Source of the DNA: Anaerolinea sp.
Lineage (GTDB): Bacteria > Chloroflexota > Anaerolineae > Anaerolineales > Anaerolineaceae
Direction: 5' to 3'
DNA: 64,000 bases
NCBI GenBank assembly: GCA_029975965.1
Contig: JARKOV010000121.1
Span: forward strand, 1 to 64,000
Made by a program: the position numbers and the translations under genes. The notes beneath the pieces are model-generated. The model was not told where the DNA came from. It did not search any database and worked only from the letters and a program-made list of their open reading frames with translations. Positions within the stretch are counted from its first letter, which is position 1. The number at the start of each line of letters is the position of its first letter. Below are positions 38,098 through 46,809 of this stretch, in pieces.

Positions 38098-38142
38098 AAT
38101 CGCCAAATCGAAGGAGGCAACAGTGAATTTGTGAAGGTGGTC

Positions 38143-38173
38143 GGTAAGGGCGGATCAGGGCTCCGCCCTTACC
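38143..38173. terminator. Hairpin B after the solute-binding gene
   Basis: Perfect 12-bp arms GGTAAGGGCGGA (38143-38154) and TCCGCCCTTACC (38162-38173) with a seven-base loop. With hairpin A it could reduce read-through into the permeases or protect the binding-protein mRNA. There is no U-tract. Confidence 0.55.
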
Positions 38174-38180
38174 GGTATCC

Positions 38181-38211
38181 AGGCGCCGGTCGACCGAGCC
38201 GTCCGGCGCCT
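38181..38211. terminator. Hairpin A after the solute-binding gene
   Basis: Arms AGGCGCCGG (38181-38189) and CCGGCGCCT (38203-38211) with a 13-base loop, 14 bases after the binding-protein stop codon. No U-tract follows in the direction of transcription. Confidence 0.5.
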
Positions 38212-38225
38212 CAATGCGACAGTGG

Positions 38226-39632
38226 CTAGAAGCGACAGTTGCAGTCGTCCACCAGGCTGGCGGTTCGAGCCAACTCTTGATCCACCAGCGGGGCAGCGGT
38301 GCTCATCGCCTGCTGGGCGGTCTTGTCACCGATCATCACCAGGTCGAGCTCGGCCTGGATCAAGCCGGAGATTTTGTCCCACTTGGCGCCCGAGCCCGGA
38401 ACGCGAATATTCTTGGGGTCGGCGATGATGTCGGGGATTTTGTCCCAGCCGTATTCAATGTGTTCGGGGGTCAGGAAGAGGTCGATGCGGTCTTTCAACA
38501 GCGGGATGCCCGGATAATATTGCACGAACTCCTCGATGGCGTCGGTGGTGTAATCGCGGATGTACTGCCAGGCGGCCTTGGGCATCTTCGATTTATCCGC
38601 CATCGCCCAACATTCCAGGTGCATGTAGAAAACGCGCCCGCCGCTGTCGGTTGTCGGGGGCAGGCAGGTAGACCAGTTGAGCCCCTGTTCGCGGGCGGCT
38701 TTCATGTCGGCGATGTTCCAGGCATAACCCAGGTACATCGAAACCGCGCCGGTGATGAACGCGTTGGCTGCTCCCTGCAGGGCAGAAAGCTCGGTGGCGG
38801 GGATGGCGCAATCATCTTTGAGCGCCAGGTCGGCCCAGAACTGGATGGCTTCGGTGGCCGGCGCTTCGGCGATGGTGCATTTGGTCTCATCGGCGTTGAA
38901 CACGTCGCCGCCGTTAGACCAGATCCAATACAGCCACGGCACGAACCAGGTCTCGTAGGTGACGCCCCACTGGTTGATCGTGTTGCCGCCGGTGGTGTCC
39001 ACGGTCAGCGCTTTGGCAACTTCCTTCATCTTGGTCCAGGTCCAATCGGCGTTCGGGTACTCCTGACCGGCCGCATCGAAGATGTCTTTGTTGTAGAAGA
39101 ACAGCGCAGGACCGGGGTAGAAATCGCGCACGATGGAGTAAAGCCGTCCCTGCCAGCTGCTGGCGGCCACCGCCGCGGGTTGGAAGTCGTCCATCTTCCA
39201 TTCGGGGTCGGCTTCGACGAATGGCGTTAAATCTTTCAGCACGCCGTTCTGAGCGTAAGGAGCCACGTAACCCTCCCACATGTCGAACACGTCGGGCGGG
39301 GTTCCGGCGGCTACCAGGGTCTGCAACTTTTCGAAGTAGTTGGTCCCCGGCGGGGGTTGCTCCACGGTGACCTTAACCCCTGGATTCCTGGCGGTGAAAT
39401 CGGCGCTGAAACGATCTTGCAGCCCGCGAGATTGTTCCGTCGCGCAGCAGAGCAAGACCTTGAGCTCGCCCTCCTCCAGTCCCGATGGAGCGCCCCCTGA
39501 AACATCCTCGGTCGGTGCTTCAGTCGATTGGGCTTTCGGGGCGCAGGCAGCCAGAACCAGACCCGCCGACCCGACGCCCAGCATCTTCAGCATCTGGCGT
39601 CGGGATTTCGAAAATGGTGAGTGTCCTTTCAT
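38226..39632 (-). CDS. Extracellular sugar-binding lipoprotein (family 1), second importer
   Basis: A 468-residue binding protein. The signal region has a twin-arginine-like SRRQMLK (10-16), a hydrophobic stretch and lipobox C30 (LVLAAC), so it is a lipid-anchored surface protein. The mature part shows the family 1 pattern (NPGVKVTVEQPPPGTN; GTPPDVFDMWEGY). I chose the ATG at 39632 because GAGGAGGAACG precedes it; the frame is open a further 32 codons. Its sugar ligand is unknown but should be a product of, or a substrate for, the neighbouring glycosidases. Confidence 0.92.
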   Translation of the reverse strand: MKGHSPFSKSRRQMLKMLGVGSAGLVLAACAPKAQSTEAPTEDVSGGAPSGLEEGELKVLLCCATEQSRGLQDRFSADFTARNPGVKVTVEQPPPGTNYFEKLQTLVAAGTPPDVFDMWEGYVAPYAQNGVLKDLTPFVEADPEWKMDDFQPAAVAASSWQGRLYSIVRDFYPGPALFFYNKDIFDAAGQEYPNADWTWTKMKEVAKALTVDTTGGNTINQWGVTYETWFVPWLYWIWSNGGDVFNADETKCTIAEAPATEAIQFWADLALKDDCAIPATELSALQGAANAFITGAVSMYLGYAWNIADMKAAREQGLNWSTCLPPTTDSGGRVFYMHLECWAMADKSKMPKAAWQYIRDYTTDAIEEFVQYYPGIPLLKDRIDLFLTPEHIEYGWDKIPDIIADPKNIRVPGSGAKWDKISGLIQAELDLVMIGDKTAQQAMSTAAPLVDQELARTASLVDDCNCRF

Positions 39633-39734
39633 TCGTTCCTCCTCTAGCGTTTGGTACTCATGGCAGTCGTTACCGGTTGGTCGATCGGTGTGTTGGGAAC
39701 AATCGGCAATTTGGAACCTCCTTTTCATCGCCTC

Positions 39735-42700
39735 TCATGCGGGGTTGGTAGGGATATCATATTTCACCCAAATTTCCAACGGGGTGGAATATGCCGGTAA
39801 GTTGATCCATTCACCCTGCGCGTCGAAATCGCGGTGGGGCAGGTTGTTCACCCACACCTCCTGAATGGGTTGGCCGGCAGGGTGCCTCAGGCGCAAGCGG
39901 ATGCGACGCGGCGGGTTGCGGCGTGGCGGTTGCAGCCGCACGAAAATGGACCCGGTTGCGACAGCGGAGTGAACCTCAAAACTCGTCTCGCCGAAGTGCG
40001 TGGCGGCGCGCTGCACACTGATTCGTTGGCCATGCTCGAGCCAGGCGCGTGGCACAGCCTGCCCGATGACCAGCTCATCGCCGTGTTCCGCCAGGAGCAT
40101 CAGGCGCAGCCACGAGTTGGAGTTGGCTTCGTCGGAGGATTTGAAATGGTCGCCGCGCCAGTGTTGCAGGTCCGGCAGGGCGTGCTCGCACATCTGCACC
40201 GTATCGGGGAAAAAGGCCGAGGTGAAGGCGTTGAAGTAGGCGCGCAGGTAATGCTTTGGCTCGTCGCGCCAAAGGTACAAAGGCGGAAAGAGCAGCAGGT
40301 TGGATTGCATCGAAAACCCGCCGATGTCAAACCACTGCCGCTCGAAGTCGTCCGCCTGGTAACCGTACTGGTCGGATAGGAACAGGTTGTCCTCGTAGTC
40401 CTCCAGGATCCACAGCGCGGCAGGGTCGTCGGGAGGGATGATGCCGCAGTACACCAGGTGAGAGGCGCCTTCCAGCACCTCGCGCAGCCAGCCAAAGTCA
40501 CGACCGCGGCGCTCCTGGTGGGCGGGGAAATGTGGCACCCAACGCCCGTCGCGCAGGCGCACCACCGGCGAGCGGGCACAGGCCTCATAGAAGCCGGCTT
40601 TCAGGTCGCGGTTGAAGGCTTCGGCTTCCTGTGCCAGCCTGGCAGCCTCGGGGTGGTCGATCTCGCCCAGCACGCCGGCCGCGGCGTGGAACCCCCACCC
40701 GGCGTAGGCGTTGGTCGCCAGCCAGGTCCAATAATCGGTGACATCTTCGAGCGAGCCACTGGGCAGAAAACCGTACGAGATGGAGCCACGCTGCATGGTG
40801 GCACGGCGCTCCCGGATGATCCATTCGCATCCCTTGACCAGTGCAGGGGCGATGCGCTCCAACCAGGCGCGGTCGCGGGTGTAGTAGTAATGCTCCGCCA
40901 GGGTCCACAAGATCCAGCCGTGGTTGCGGTTGTAACCTGCCTCTTCGTAGCCGCCGGAGCCGTACAGCACGCCCTCCTGGCTCTGGAAATTCCCGGGGAG
41001 TGGAACGCTGCTCTGGTAGTGAACATAGAGCTCGAGGCAGCGTTCGGCTTCGGCGTGGTAGCCGCGGCGGTCGAGGTCATGGATCGCCATGCAGCCCTCG
41101 TCGGGAAAAGAGCCGTAGAAGAAACCGCCGCAGCGCGCCACGTTGCGATCTGCGCCTGGCTCGCGGTCGTTGATGACCAACATATGCATCAGGTGGGTGC
41201 TGTAAAAGTGGTTAATCGTCTCGTTGGGCGTGACGATCTGCGCGCCCTGGGCGATGCGCCGGCGCCAGAATTCTGCCACCTGGTCTTTCAGAGCGTCAAA
41301 TTTCAACGCCTGCAGGCGCTCGCGCTCTGCGGGCGTGTTCAGGTCGATATGTGGGATCCTGATCTCGACCGCCCGCGACACGCCAGGCGGCAGGATAGCC
41401 TTGTAGACGACTCGCCTGTCCTGCAAGTGGAGGTCGCCTGTGGCGCCGGTATCGAAGTAGAAACGCAGCCTGTCGCCCTGGGTTACCCACCCGTTCTCCA
41501 CCGCCAGGGTCTCGATCCCATCCTCGTCAACCTGGGTGGTCATTGGCAGGGTCACCACCTTCGGCGTGTCGCTCAGGTTGGTAAAGGTGATGCGCAGCAT
41601 GGCTACGACGGGGTCATCCCCCGGCATGCGCTCGGTCAGGCTATCACCCCACAGCCAGGTCGCATAGGCTTCCTGGTCGTAAACCACCTCCTCTTTCTCC
41701 CAGATCGTGCGGATGATGGGCAAGGTGTTTTCGAGAATTGAGCGGTAGCCCGGCTCGACATCCGGCAAGCCGAGCTTGAAGCGCAGCATCCTGCCCTGCC
41801 AGCCCAGGCGCGGAGTGTCTTTGCCGGGCACTTTGCGGATGTAGGTGTCGGTGATGAACAGGTCGCCGCTTGGCTCGACGGCGAATTTCTGGCGAGAGCC
41901 CTCGCAACCGATGGTGAAGTAGATGCGCGAGGTCTTGCGCGGCATATTTAGCCAGGAGCGTTCCCAGGTCTGCTCGGGCAGTTGGTGAATCTGTTGGTAA
42001 AGAGTGGGCTGGTGCTCGGCTTCCCATGTGGCCTCGAACGCAGCGAAGCTGTGCGCCTGCCCGGCGGTGCGCACCAACAAGCCCAGGTCGCGCAGGTAGA
42101 CCGGACCGCGCAAGACGTCGCGCAGGCTGAAGGAGACCCCGGGCAGCCCGGCGAGGGGGACTTCTGGGCGCAGGGTGAGGATGGTGTCGTCGAAGGAGTT
42201 GCGATCTTCGTTCTCGGCGTAACGCACGGATGCCACGACGCCCGAAATTTCGTTTCCACTCAGCGATGATTGCCAGGAGTGGTCGCCATCCAACCTGGTC
42301 AGAGCATTGGCAGCCTGCACCTGCAAGACTGCGCCGTTGAAGGCCTCCAGGTGCCCGTTTCGGTTGGTCAACCGCGAGTCCAGGGCTTTCCATTCGATCG
42401 AGACCTGGGCTTCCTGCCAGGTCGAATCGGTGAAGGCTGCCACCCGGGCAATCTGAGCGCCGCCGGCGTTCACATTCAGGCGCAGCTTGAGCGTGCGGCG
42501 GAACTCGGCGGGGAAATCGACCTCGGCGGGGAATTCCTGGCGGTTGAGGGGCAAGAAGCGGAAGGTCCAGGTGTCACCGGCGGGGTCGAGGATGCAGTCG
42601 GCGGGCTGCCAGACGCCGTTCGTCCAGTCGTCGTTGGCCAGCCAGCCGCTCTCGCCTGCGCCGACCACTACCCCTTTGGCCACGCGCACCCGCGGCCAGG

Positions 42701-42884
42701 AGCTGCGCCAATACTCCACTTGAACGTCTCCAGCCTGCGGGGCGCTGCCCGGTGAAAAGGCGACCAACACGGCCTGGATGTCGCGCGGGTCTTCCCACCA
42801 GATCTCCACCTGGTGTGGCGATGGTTTCACCTGTTTGGCCGCGAACGGCACGACGTCGACGAAGTTGCCAAATTGGAGGGACAT
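39735..42884 (-). CDS. Very large unassigned glycosidase-like protein (six-hairpin type)
   Basis: A 1049-residue cytoplasmic protein with no signal peptide. Residues 1-180 and 270-540 look like beta-sandwich domains; about 550-930 have the repeated helical-hairpin pattern of (alpha/alpha)6-barrel glycosidases (GGFFYGSFPDEGCMAIHDLDRRGYHAEAERCLEL, YNRNHGWILWTLAEHYYYTRDR, YGFLPSGSLEDVTDYWTWLATNAYAGWGFHAAA), and a C-terminal beta domain ends at HFGETSFEVHSAV. Candidate catalytic acids are in FPDEGC, and in GSLEDVTDYW. The layout resembles GH78/GH63/GH95-like enzymes but I cannot place it in any one. It lies between a dehydrogenase and an importer gene, which supports a role in sugar release. Confidence 0.75.
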   Translation of the reverse strand: MSLQFGNFVDVVPFAAKQVKPSPHQVEIWWEDPRDIQAVLVAFSPGSAPQAGDVQVEYWRSSWPRVRVAKGVVVGAGESGWLANDDWTNGVWQPADCILDPAGDTWTFRFLPLNRQEFPAEVDFPAEFRRTLKLRLNVNAGGAQIARVAAFTDSTWQEAQVSIEWKALDSRLTNRNGHLEAFNGAVLQVQAANALTRLDGDHSWQSSLSGNEISGVVASVRYAENEDRNSFDDTILTLRPEVPLAGLPGVSFSLRDVLRGPVYLRDLGLLVRTAGQAHSFAAFEATWEAEHQPTLYQQIHQLPEQTWERSWLNMPRKTSRIYFTIGCEGSRQKFAVEPSGDLFITDTYIRKVPGKDTPRLGWQGRMLRFKLGLPDVEPGYRSILENTLPIIRTIWEKEEVVYDQEAYATWLWGDSLTERMPGDDPVVAMLRITFTNLSDTPKVVTLPMTTQVDEDGIETLAVENGWVTQGDRLRFYFDTGATGDLHLQDRRVVYKAILPPGVSRAVEIRIPHIDLNTPAERERLQALKFDALKDQVAEFWRRRIAQGAQIVTPNETINHFYSTHLMHMLVINDREPGADRNVARCGGFFYGSFPDEGCMAIHDLDRRGYHAEAERCLELYVHYQSSVPLPGNFQSQEGVLYGSGGYEEAGYNRNHGWILWTLAEHYYYTRDRAWLERIAPALVKGCEWIIRERRATMQRGSISYGFLPSGSLEDVTDYWTWLATNAYAGWGFHAAAGVLGEIDHPEAARLAQEAEAFNRDLKAGFYEACARSPVVRLRDGRWVPHFPAHQERRGRDFGWLREVLEGASHLVYCGIIPPDDPAALWILEDYEDNLFLSDQYGYQADDFERQWFDIGGFSMQSNLLLFPPLYLWRDEPKHYLRAYFNAFTSAFFPDTVQMCEHALPDLQHWRGDHFKSSDEANSNSWLRLMLLAEHGDELVIGQAVPRAWLEHGQRISVQRAATHFGETSFEVHSAVATGSIFVRLQPPRRNPPRRIRLRLRHPAGQPIQEVWVNNLPHRDFDAQGEWINLPAYSTPLEIWVKYDIPTNPA

Positions 42885-42902
42885 AACGATCTCCGTAACC
42901 GG

Positions 42903-43646
42903 TCAATAGGTGGCGCGGCCGCCCGATAAGTCGAACACAAAGCCGGTGTTAAAACTGGCTTCATCCGAGACAATCCAACAGGCCAGCGAGGCCGTCTCTT
43001 CCACCGTGCCCAGGCGCTTCATCGGGATGCGCTCGGTCATGTACTTCATTTGCTCTGGCGAGGTGCGCTCATTGAGCGGCGTGCGGATCACAGCCGGGGC
43101 AATGCCGTTGACGGTCACGCCGGTGTGCGCCACTTCCTTGCCGACGGCTTTCACGATCCCGATCACACCGGCTTTCGAAGCCGAGTAGCCGATCATGCCG
43201 GGATTGCCTTCTTTACCGGCGATCGAGGCCACCAACAGGATACGTCCGTAATTTTGGGCCAGCATGGGTGGGAGGGCATACTTGGTCAGGTAATACGTGC
43301 CGACCAGGTTTACGTTCAGGACGCGCAGGAAATCGGCGCTGTCATAATCGATGATATTGGTGCCAGTCGGTCCGACGATTCCGGCGCTGTTGACCAGGAT
43401 GTCGAGCCTCTCGAACTGGTTGAGGACCTCCCGGATGGCTTGCCTGACCGCCTGTTCGTCGCCGATGTCGACGATCATGGGGATAGCCTTACATTGCGAA
43501 GCGACGCGGTCGAGGTTCTCGGCGTCCAGGTCGAAGATGACGACCCGTCCGCCCTCGGCTGCAATGCGGCAGGCGATGCCTTCGCCGATGCCGCTGGCGC
43601 CGCCGGTGACGATTGCCACCCGGCCTTCGAAGCGTGATTGGATCAT
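42903..43646 (-). CDS. Short-chain dehydrogenase/reductase
   Basis: A 247-residue classical SDR. It has the cofactor motif TGGASGIG (14-21), NSAG (86-89), catalytic S141, Y154 and K158 (YSASK), and D39 after the second strand, favouring NAD over NADP. Similar enzymes oxidise sugars or sugar acids at a hydroxyl (glucose or galactose 1-dehydrogenase, 3-oxoacyl-reductase-like). Its start overlaps the stop of the enolase-superfamily gene by four bases (ATGA), so they are translationally coupled. Confidence 0.9.
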   Translation of the reverse strand: MIQSRFEGRVAIVTGGASGIGEGIACRIAAEGGRVVIFDLDAENLDRVASQCKAIPMIVDIGDEQAVRQAIREVLNQFERLDILVNSAGIVGPTGTNIIDYDSADFLRVLNVNLVGTYYLTKYALPPMLAQNYGRILLVASIAGKEGNPGMIGYSASKAGVIGIVKAVGKEVAHTGVTVNGIAPAVIRTPLNERTSPEQMKYMTERIPMKRLGTVEETASLACWIVSDEASFNTGFVFDLSGGRATY

Positions 43647-44836
43647 GATTGACTCCTCACGAGCTGCGGTGTCTGGTAGAGTGTTTTCCCGTTGACTTCG
43701 ATGTGCGTGTCAACCAGGTAGCGCGAAATTGCCTCCAGGTCGGGGGTAATGCCCAGCCCGGGCGTTTCAGGGAGGTGGATCTGGCCGTTGGCATCCAGCA
43801 GCAGGTGCTCGCAGGTCAATTCCCAGGCCAGCGGCTTGAGCTCGCCAGGGTACTCGCACAGGTGGTGGTCTTTCAATCCCGCGTACGGCTGCAAGGAAGC
43901 GCTCAAGGCGAGGTGCGAGGTGAAAGTGTGGTTGACATACGTCACGCCGTGCGCCAAAGCAGAATCGACGACGCGCCGTGCGGCGGTGATGCCGCCGACC
44001 CGCCCCGTGTCGATCTGGATAAAGCCCACCCCGGCATACTCGATCATGTGAGCGGCCAGGTGTTCGTTGTGAGCGCCTTCTCCGCCGGCCAGCTTGACGG
44101 AGCCGCTTAGCCCCGCTAGCCGTCGGTAGGCGCTCAGGGCGCTGGTATGAAAAGGCTCTTCCAACCAGGTGACGCGGCACTCCTGAAGGGCGCGCAGCCG
44201 GGACGAGGCGACTTCGACGTCGGTGCCCCAGATGGTTCCCGCGTCGATGCACAAAATTCCTTCCTCGCCCAACCCTTCGCGCGCGGCTCGCACCAGCTCG
44301 GTGTCATTCTCCAATGATCCGCGCCCGTAGGGACCCCAGCCCATTTTGATCGCGCGATAACCGGCTTGCCGGGCGCGATGGGCTTTTTCATGCGTTTCGG
44401 CGGGGGTGTCACCAAACAGGAGCGAGAAATAAGGCGTTTTGGGGTGCGCCCTGCGATAGCCCAGCAGGCGGTAAACCGGCTCGCCGCGCAATTTGCCAAG
44501 CAGGTCCCACAAGGCGACATCGATACCCGAGAGGGTGTGGTCGGCCTGAAGCAGGTCCATGCTGTTTTCGCGCACCCGCTGGTGGATGCGAGCGATATCC
44601 TCGACCCCATCGAGTGGTTGTCCAAGGACCGAGACTTCGACCGGTTTGCAAGCGCTGTGCGACATCGGGCAGACCAGGCTGGCGATCGTCACCAGCGGAG
44701 AGGCTTCGCATTCGCCCCAGCCCACCTCGCCGCCGGCCACGACGCGCACGAGCAGGGCGTCCTGGCTGCCATCGCCGATGTCTTCGATGACCGGCATGGC
44801 GAGGTAGAAGAAGTCGATGGCTTCGATCTCTGGCAT
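43643..44836 (-). CDS. Enolase-superfamily sugar-acid dehydratase (mandelate racemase subgroup)
   Basis: A 397-residue member of the mandelate racemase/muconate lactonizing group. Catalytic features: K164 in AIKMGWGP, metal ligands D198 (CIDAGT), E226 or E227 (WLEEP) and E253 (AGGEG), and a histidine base near H303/H308 (VNHTFTSHLAL). Such enzymes dehydrate aldonic or uronic acids to 2-keto-3-deoxy acids in the cytoplasm. The two flanking dehydrogenases and the lactonase at 48.9 kb point to an aldonate substrate. It differs clearly from the DgoD-like enzyme at 53.5 kb, so it probably handles a different acid. Confidence 0.87.
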   Translation of the reverse strand: MPEIEAIDFFYLAMPVIEDIGDGSQDALLVRVVAGGEVGWGECEASPLVTIASLVCPMSHSACKPVEVSVLGQPLDGVEDIARIHQRVRENSMDLLQADHTLSGIDVALWDLLGKLRGEPVYRLLGYRRAHPKTPYFSLLFGDTPAETHEKAHRARQAGYRAIKMGWGPYGRGSLENDTELVRAAREGLGEEGILCIDAGTIWGTDVEVASSRLRALQECRVTWLEEPFHTSALSAYRRLAGLSGSVKLAGGEGAHNEHLAAHMIEYAGVGFIQIDTGRVGGITAARRVVDSALAHGVTYVNHTFTSHLALSASLQPYAGLKDHHLCEYPGELKPLAWELTCEHLLLDANGQIHLPETPGLGITPDLEAISRYLVDTHIEVNGKTLYQTPQLVRSQS

Positions 44837-44844
44837 GCTGTGCG

Positions 44845-45603
44845 TCAGAACGTGATGGTCAAGCCGCCATCCACGGTGATGACCTGACCGGTGATGTAGG
44901 AAGCATCGGGACCGGCAAGGAAATAGGCCACGCCGGCGATCTCCTCGGGCAGGCCGGCTCGCCGGAGGGGCAGGTGATGGCCGTCCACATAGTTTTGCCG
45001 GAACCAGTCAGACTCGAGCTCGTTGACGCCGTTGACCACCGCCATGGGGGTGTCGATGAAACCGGGGGCGATGGCGTTGACCAGGATGTTGCGCGAGGCG
45101 AGCTCGAGGGCGAGGCCTTTGCAATACTGGTTGACGGCCGCCTTGGATGCGGCATACGCGCTGGCATTGGCTTCGACCCGCTCGCCGTGAATCGAGGTGA
45201 TGTGAATGATCCGACCACCGTCGGTCATGAAAGGCACCGCCAGGCGGGTCATCAGCACCGCGCCGTCGAACATGATATCGAACGGTTTGCGCCAATCCTC
45301 CAGCGTTGAGTCGACCGAGTGGGCGCTCATATAGACGCCGGCGCAATTAACCAATGCGTCCAGACGTCCCCATTCCTTCTCAATCATGCTGCGGGCGCGT
45401 TCGGCGGTCTCCGCCATTTCATATGCCCCGGGACACACCAGGTGCTTGCCGGGTGGAAAAGTCTCGAGCAAAGATCGCAGCAGTGACTCGCGGCGAGCCA
45501 TCAGGCACACTTCCCAACCCTCTCGCGCAAACCGCTCGGCGGTCGCCTTGCCGATGCCGGATGAGGCTCCTGTCACGACAACTCTGGGTGGATGACCTGG
45601 CAT
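44845..45603 (-). CDS. Short-chain dehydrogenase/reductase, first gene of the large operon
   Basis: A 252-residue classical SDR with TGASSGIG (11-18), NCAG (86-89), and the triad S137, Y150, K154 (YAASK). Residue R37 after the second strand (MARRES) suggests NADP preference. It probably oxidises or reduces a sugar or sugar-acid hydroxyl. It is the first of nine genes reading left from the GntR regulator's intergenic region; the enolase-superfamily gene starts 8 bases after its stop. Confidence 0.9.
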   Translation of the reverse strand: MPGHPPRVVVTGASSGIGKATAERFAREGWEVCLMARRESLLRSLLETFPPGKHLVCPGAYEMAETAERARSMIEKEWGRLDALVNCAGVYMSAHSVDSTLEDWRKPFDIMFDGAVLMTRLAVPFMTDGGRIIHITSIHGERVEANASAYAASKAAVNQYCKGLALELASRNILVNAIAPGFIDTPMAVVNGVNELESDWFRQNYVDGHHLPLRRAGLPEEIAGVAYFLAGPDASYITGQVITVDGGLTITF

Positions 45604-45636
45604 ACACCTCCAACTTCATGTGGAAGGCTGGATTTG

Positions 45637-45665
45637 TTGACAAAATTACATGACTTCTCTATACT
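45637..45665 (+). promoter_or_regulatory. Promoter of the gntR operon
   Basis: TTGACA (45637-45642), 17 bases, TATACT (45660-45665): close to consensus and pointing right. The start point would be near 45672, inside the palindrome that follows, leaving a leader of about 120 bases before the GntR gene. Confidence 0.75.
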
Positions 45666-45668
45666 ACA

Positions 45669-45684
45669 ACAAATTGTCATTTGT
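45669..45684. promoter_or_regulatory. Candidate GntR operator
   Basis: ACAAA, TTGTCA, TTTGT: an inverted repeat overlapping the predicted start point of the gntR promoter. GntR regulators bind such A/T-rich palindromes. A leftward promoter can also be drawn with TTGCGA and TAGTAT around this palindrome on the minus strand, so one site could control both directions. Confidence 0.55.
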
Positions 45685-45794
45685 CGCAAGCCATAAGACA
45701 AGAAATATAGCAGGTTAATATCTGGGAGCGACAATCGTCGGGGAAGGGTTGGGCTCACGGAGGGTTCTACGGGAGAACCGGGCCAGAGGACGAT

Positions 45795-46781
45795 ATGGCA
45801 AAAGATCAGGTAACGGCCGAAGAAGTCAGTCAGGCGATCATGCAGCGCATCACCACCGGGCAATATGCCCCCGGCGACCACCTGCCATCGGTGCGCGACT
45901 TGGCGCAACAACTCAAATCCAATCGCAATACCGTCAACAAGGCTTACCAGATGCTGCAGGAGCTGGGCGTCCTAGAAAGCACTGCCAGCGGAAGGAAGGG
46001 GTTTGTCGTCCGTCCGGTCACCCAACTGGGCAGTAAGAAACGCCACGACCTGATCGATTACTTTCACCACCAGTCGGTCAACCTGGTGTGGCAGGGCATG
46101 GCGGCGGGCATCTCCTCGGACGAAATGCTCGACCAGCTTACCGCTGCCGTGAGCGAAGTGTACGGACAGAGTGAAGTGCAGTTGAAATTCTTCGAGTGCA
46201 ACCGGCATGATTGCGAGGAGATGGGGCGTAACCTGAGCAAAATCCTCAACCTGCCCGTTGAGTACGACCTGCTGCCGAAATTTTACGCCAACATCAGGGT
46301 CGAAACCCGCGCCAACGACCTGATCATCACCACCTTTCACCACCTGGCTGAAGTGATCGAGGCGATTCGCAAGGTGGGTGGCAAGACCGGCAAGGTGGTC
46401 TGCATCGATACGCGCCCAACCCCCGAAGTGCTCCTGCAGATCGCCCGCTTGCCTGGAGCGCGCATTGGGGTGGTGAGCACGATGGAAAACACTTCCAACA
46501 TGCTCAAACACCTGATTTACAGCTATCACCCCGACCGCGACATCCAATCGGTGACGATCGAAGAGCCCGAGCGGGTGAAAGAGCTGGCAAGCACCTGCCA
46601 GCACCTGATCGTCACGCATACCTGCAATGCGGATGTTAAGACGCTGACCGGTCGGGACCCGGATGTGGTGGTGAATTTCCAGATCGACGACCAATCCATC
46701 CTGTTCTTGCGGCAACGCATTTACGATATCCAACGGGAAAAATCCACTGCGCTGCCGGTGGTTACCGAACCGGGCGTTTGA
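45795..46781 (+). CDS. GntR-family transcriptional regulator with unusual effector domain
   Basis: A 328-residue regulator. The winged helix is at residues 7-75 (EVSQAIMQRITTGQYAPGDHLPSVRDLAQQL, RNTVNKAYQMLQELGVLES). The remaining 245 residues form an alpha/beta effector domain (TRANDLIITTFHHLAEVIEAIRKVGGKTGKVVCIDTRPTPEVLLQIARL...) that is not a FadR/VanR-type or UTRA-type domain I recognise. It looks more like a periplasmic-binding-protein-like lobe. It leads the GH36/lactonase operon and probably also controls the nine genes reading left. Confidence 0.88.
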   Translation: MAKDQVTAEEVSQAIMQRITTGQYAPGDHLPSVRDLAQQLKSNRNTVNKAYQMLQELGVLESTASGRKGFVVRPVTQLGSKKRHDLIDYFHHQSVNLVWQGMAAGISSDEMLDQLTAAVSEVYGQSEVQLKFFECNRHDCEEMGRNLSKILNLPVEYDLLPKFYANIRVETRANDLIITTFHHLAEVIEAIRKVGGKTGKVVCIDTRPTPEVLLQIARLPGARIGVVSTMENTSNMLKHLIYSYHPDRDIQSVTIEEPERVKELASTCQHLIVTHTCNADVKTLTGRDPDVVVNFQIDDQSILFLRQRIYDIQREKSTALPVVTEPGV

Positions 46782-46809
46782 CAACCCTTTCATTAAGGAG
46801 ACAATCGAC

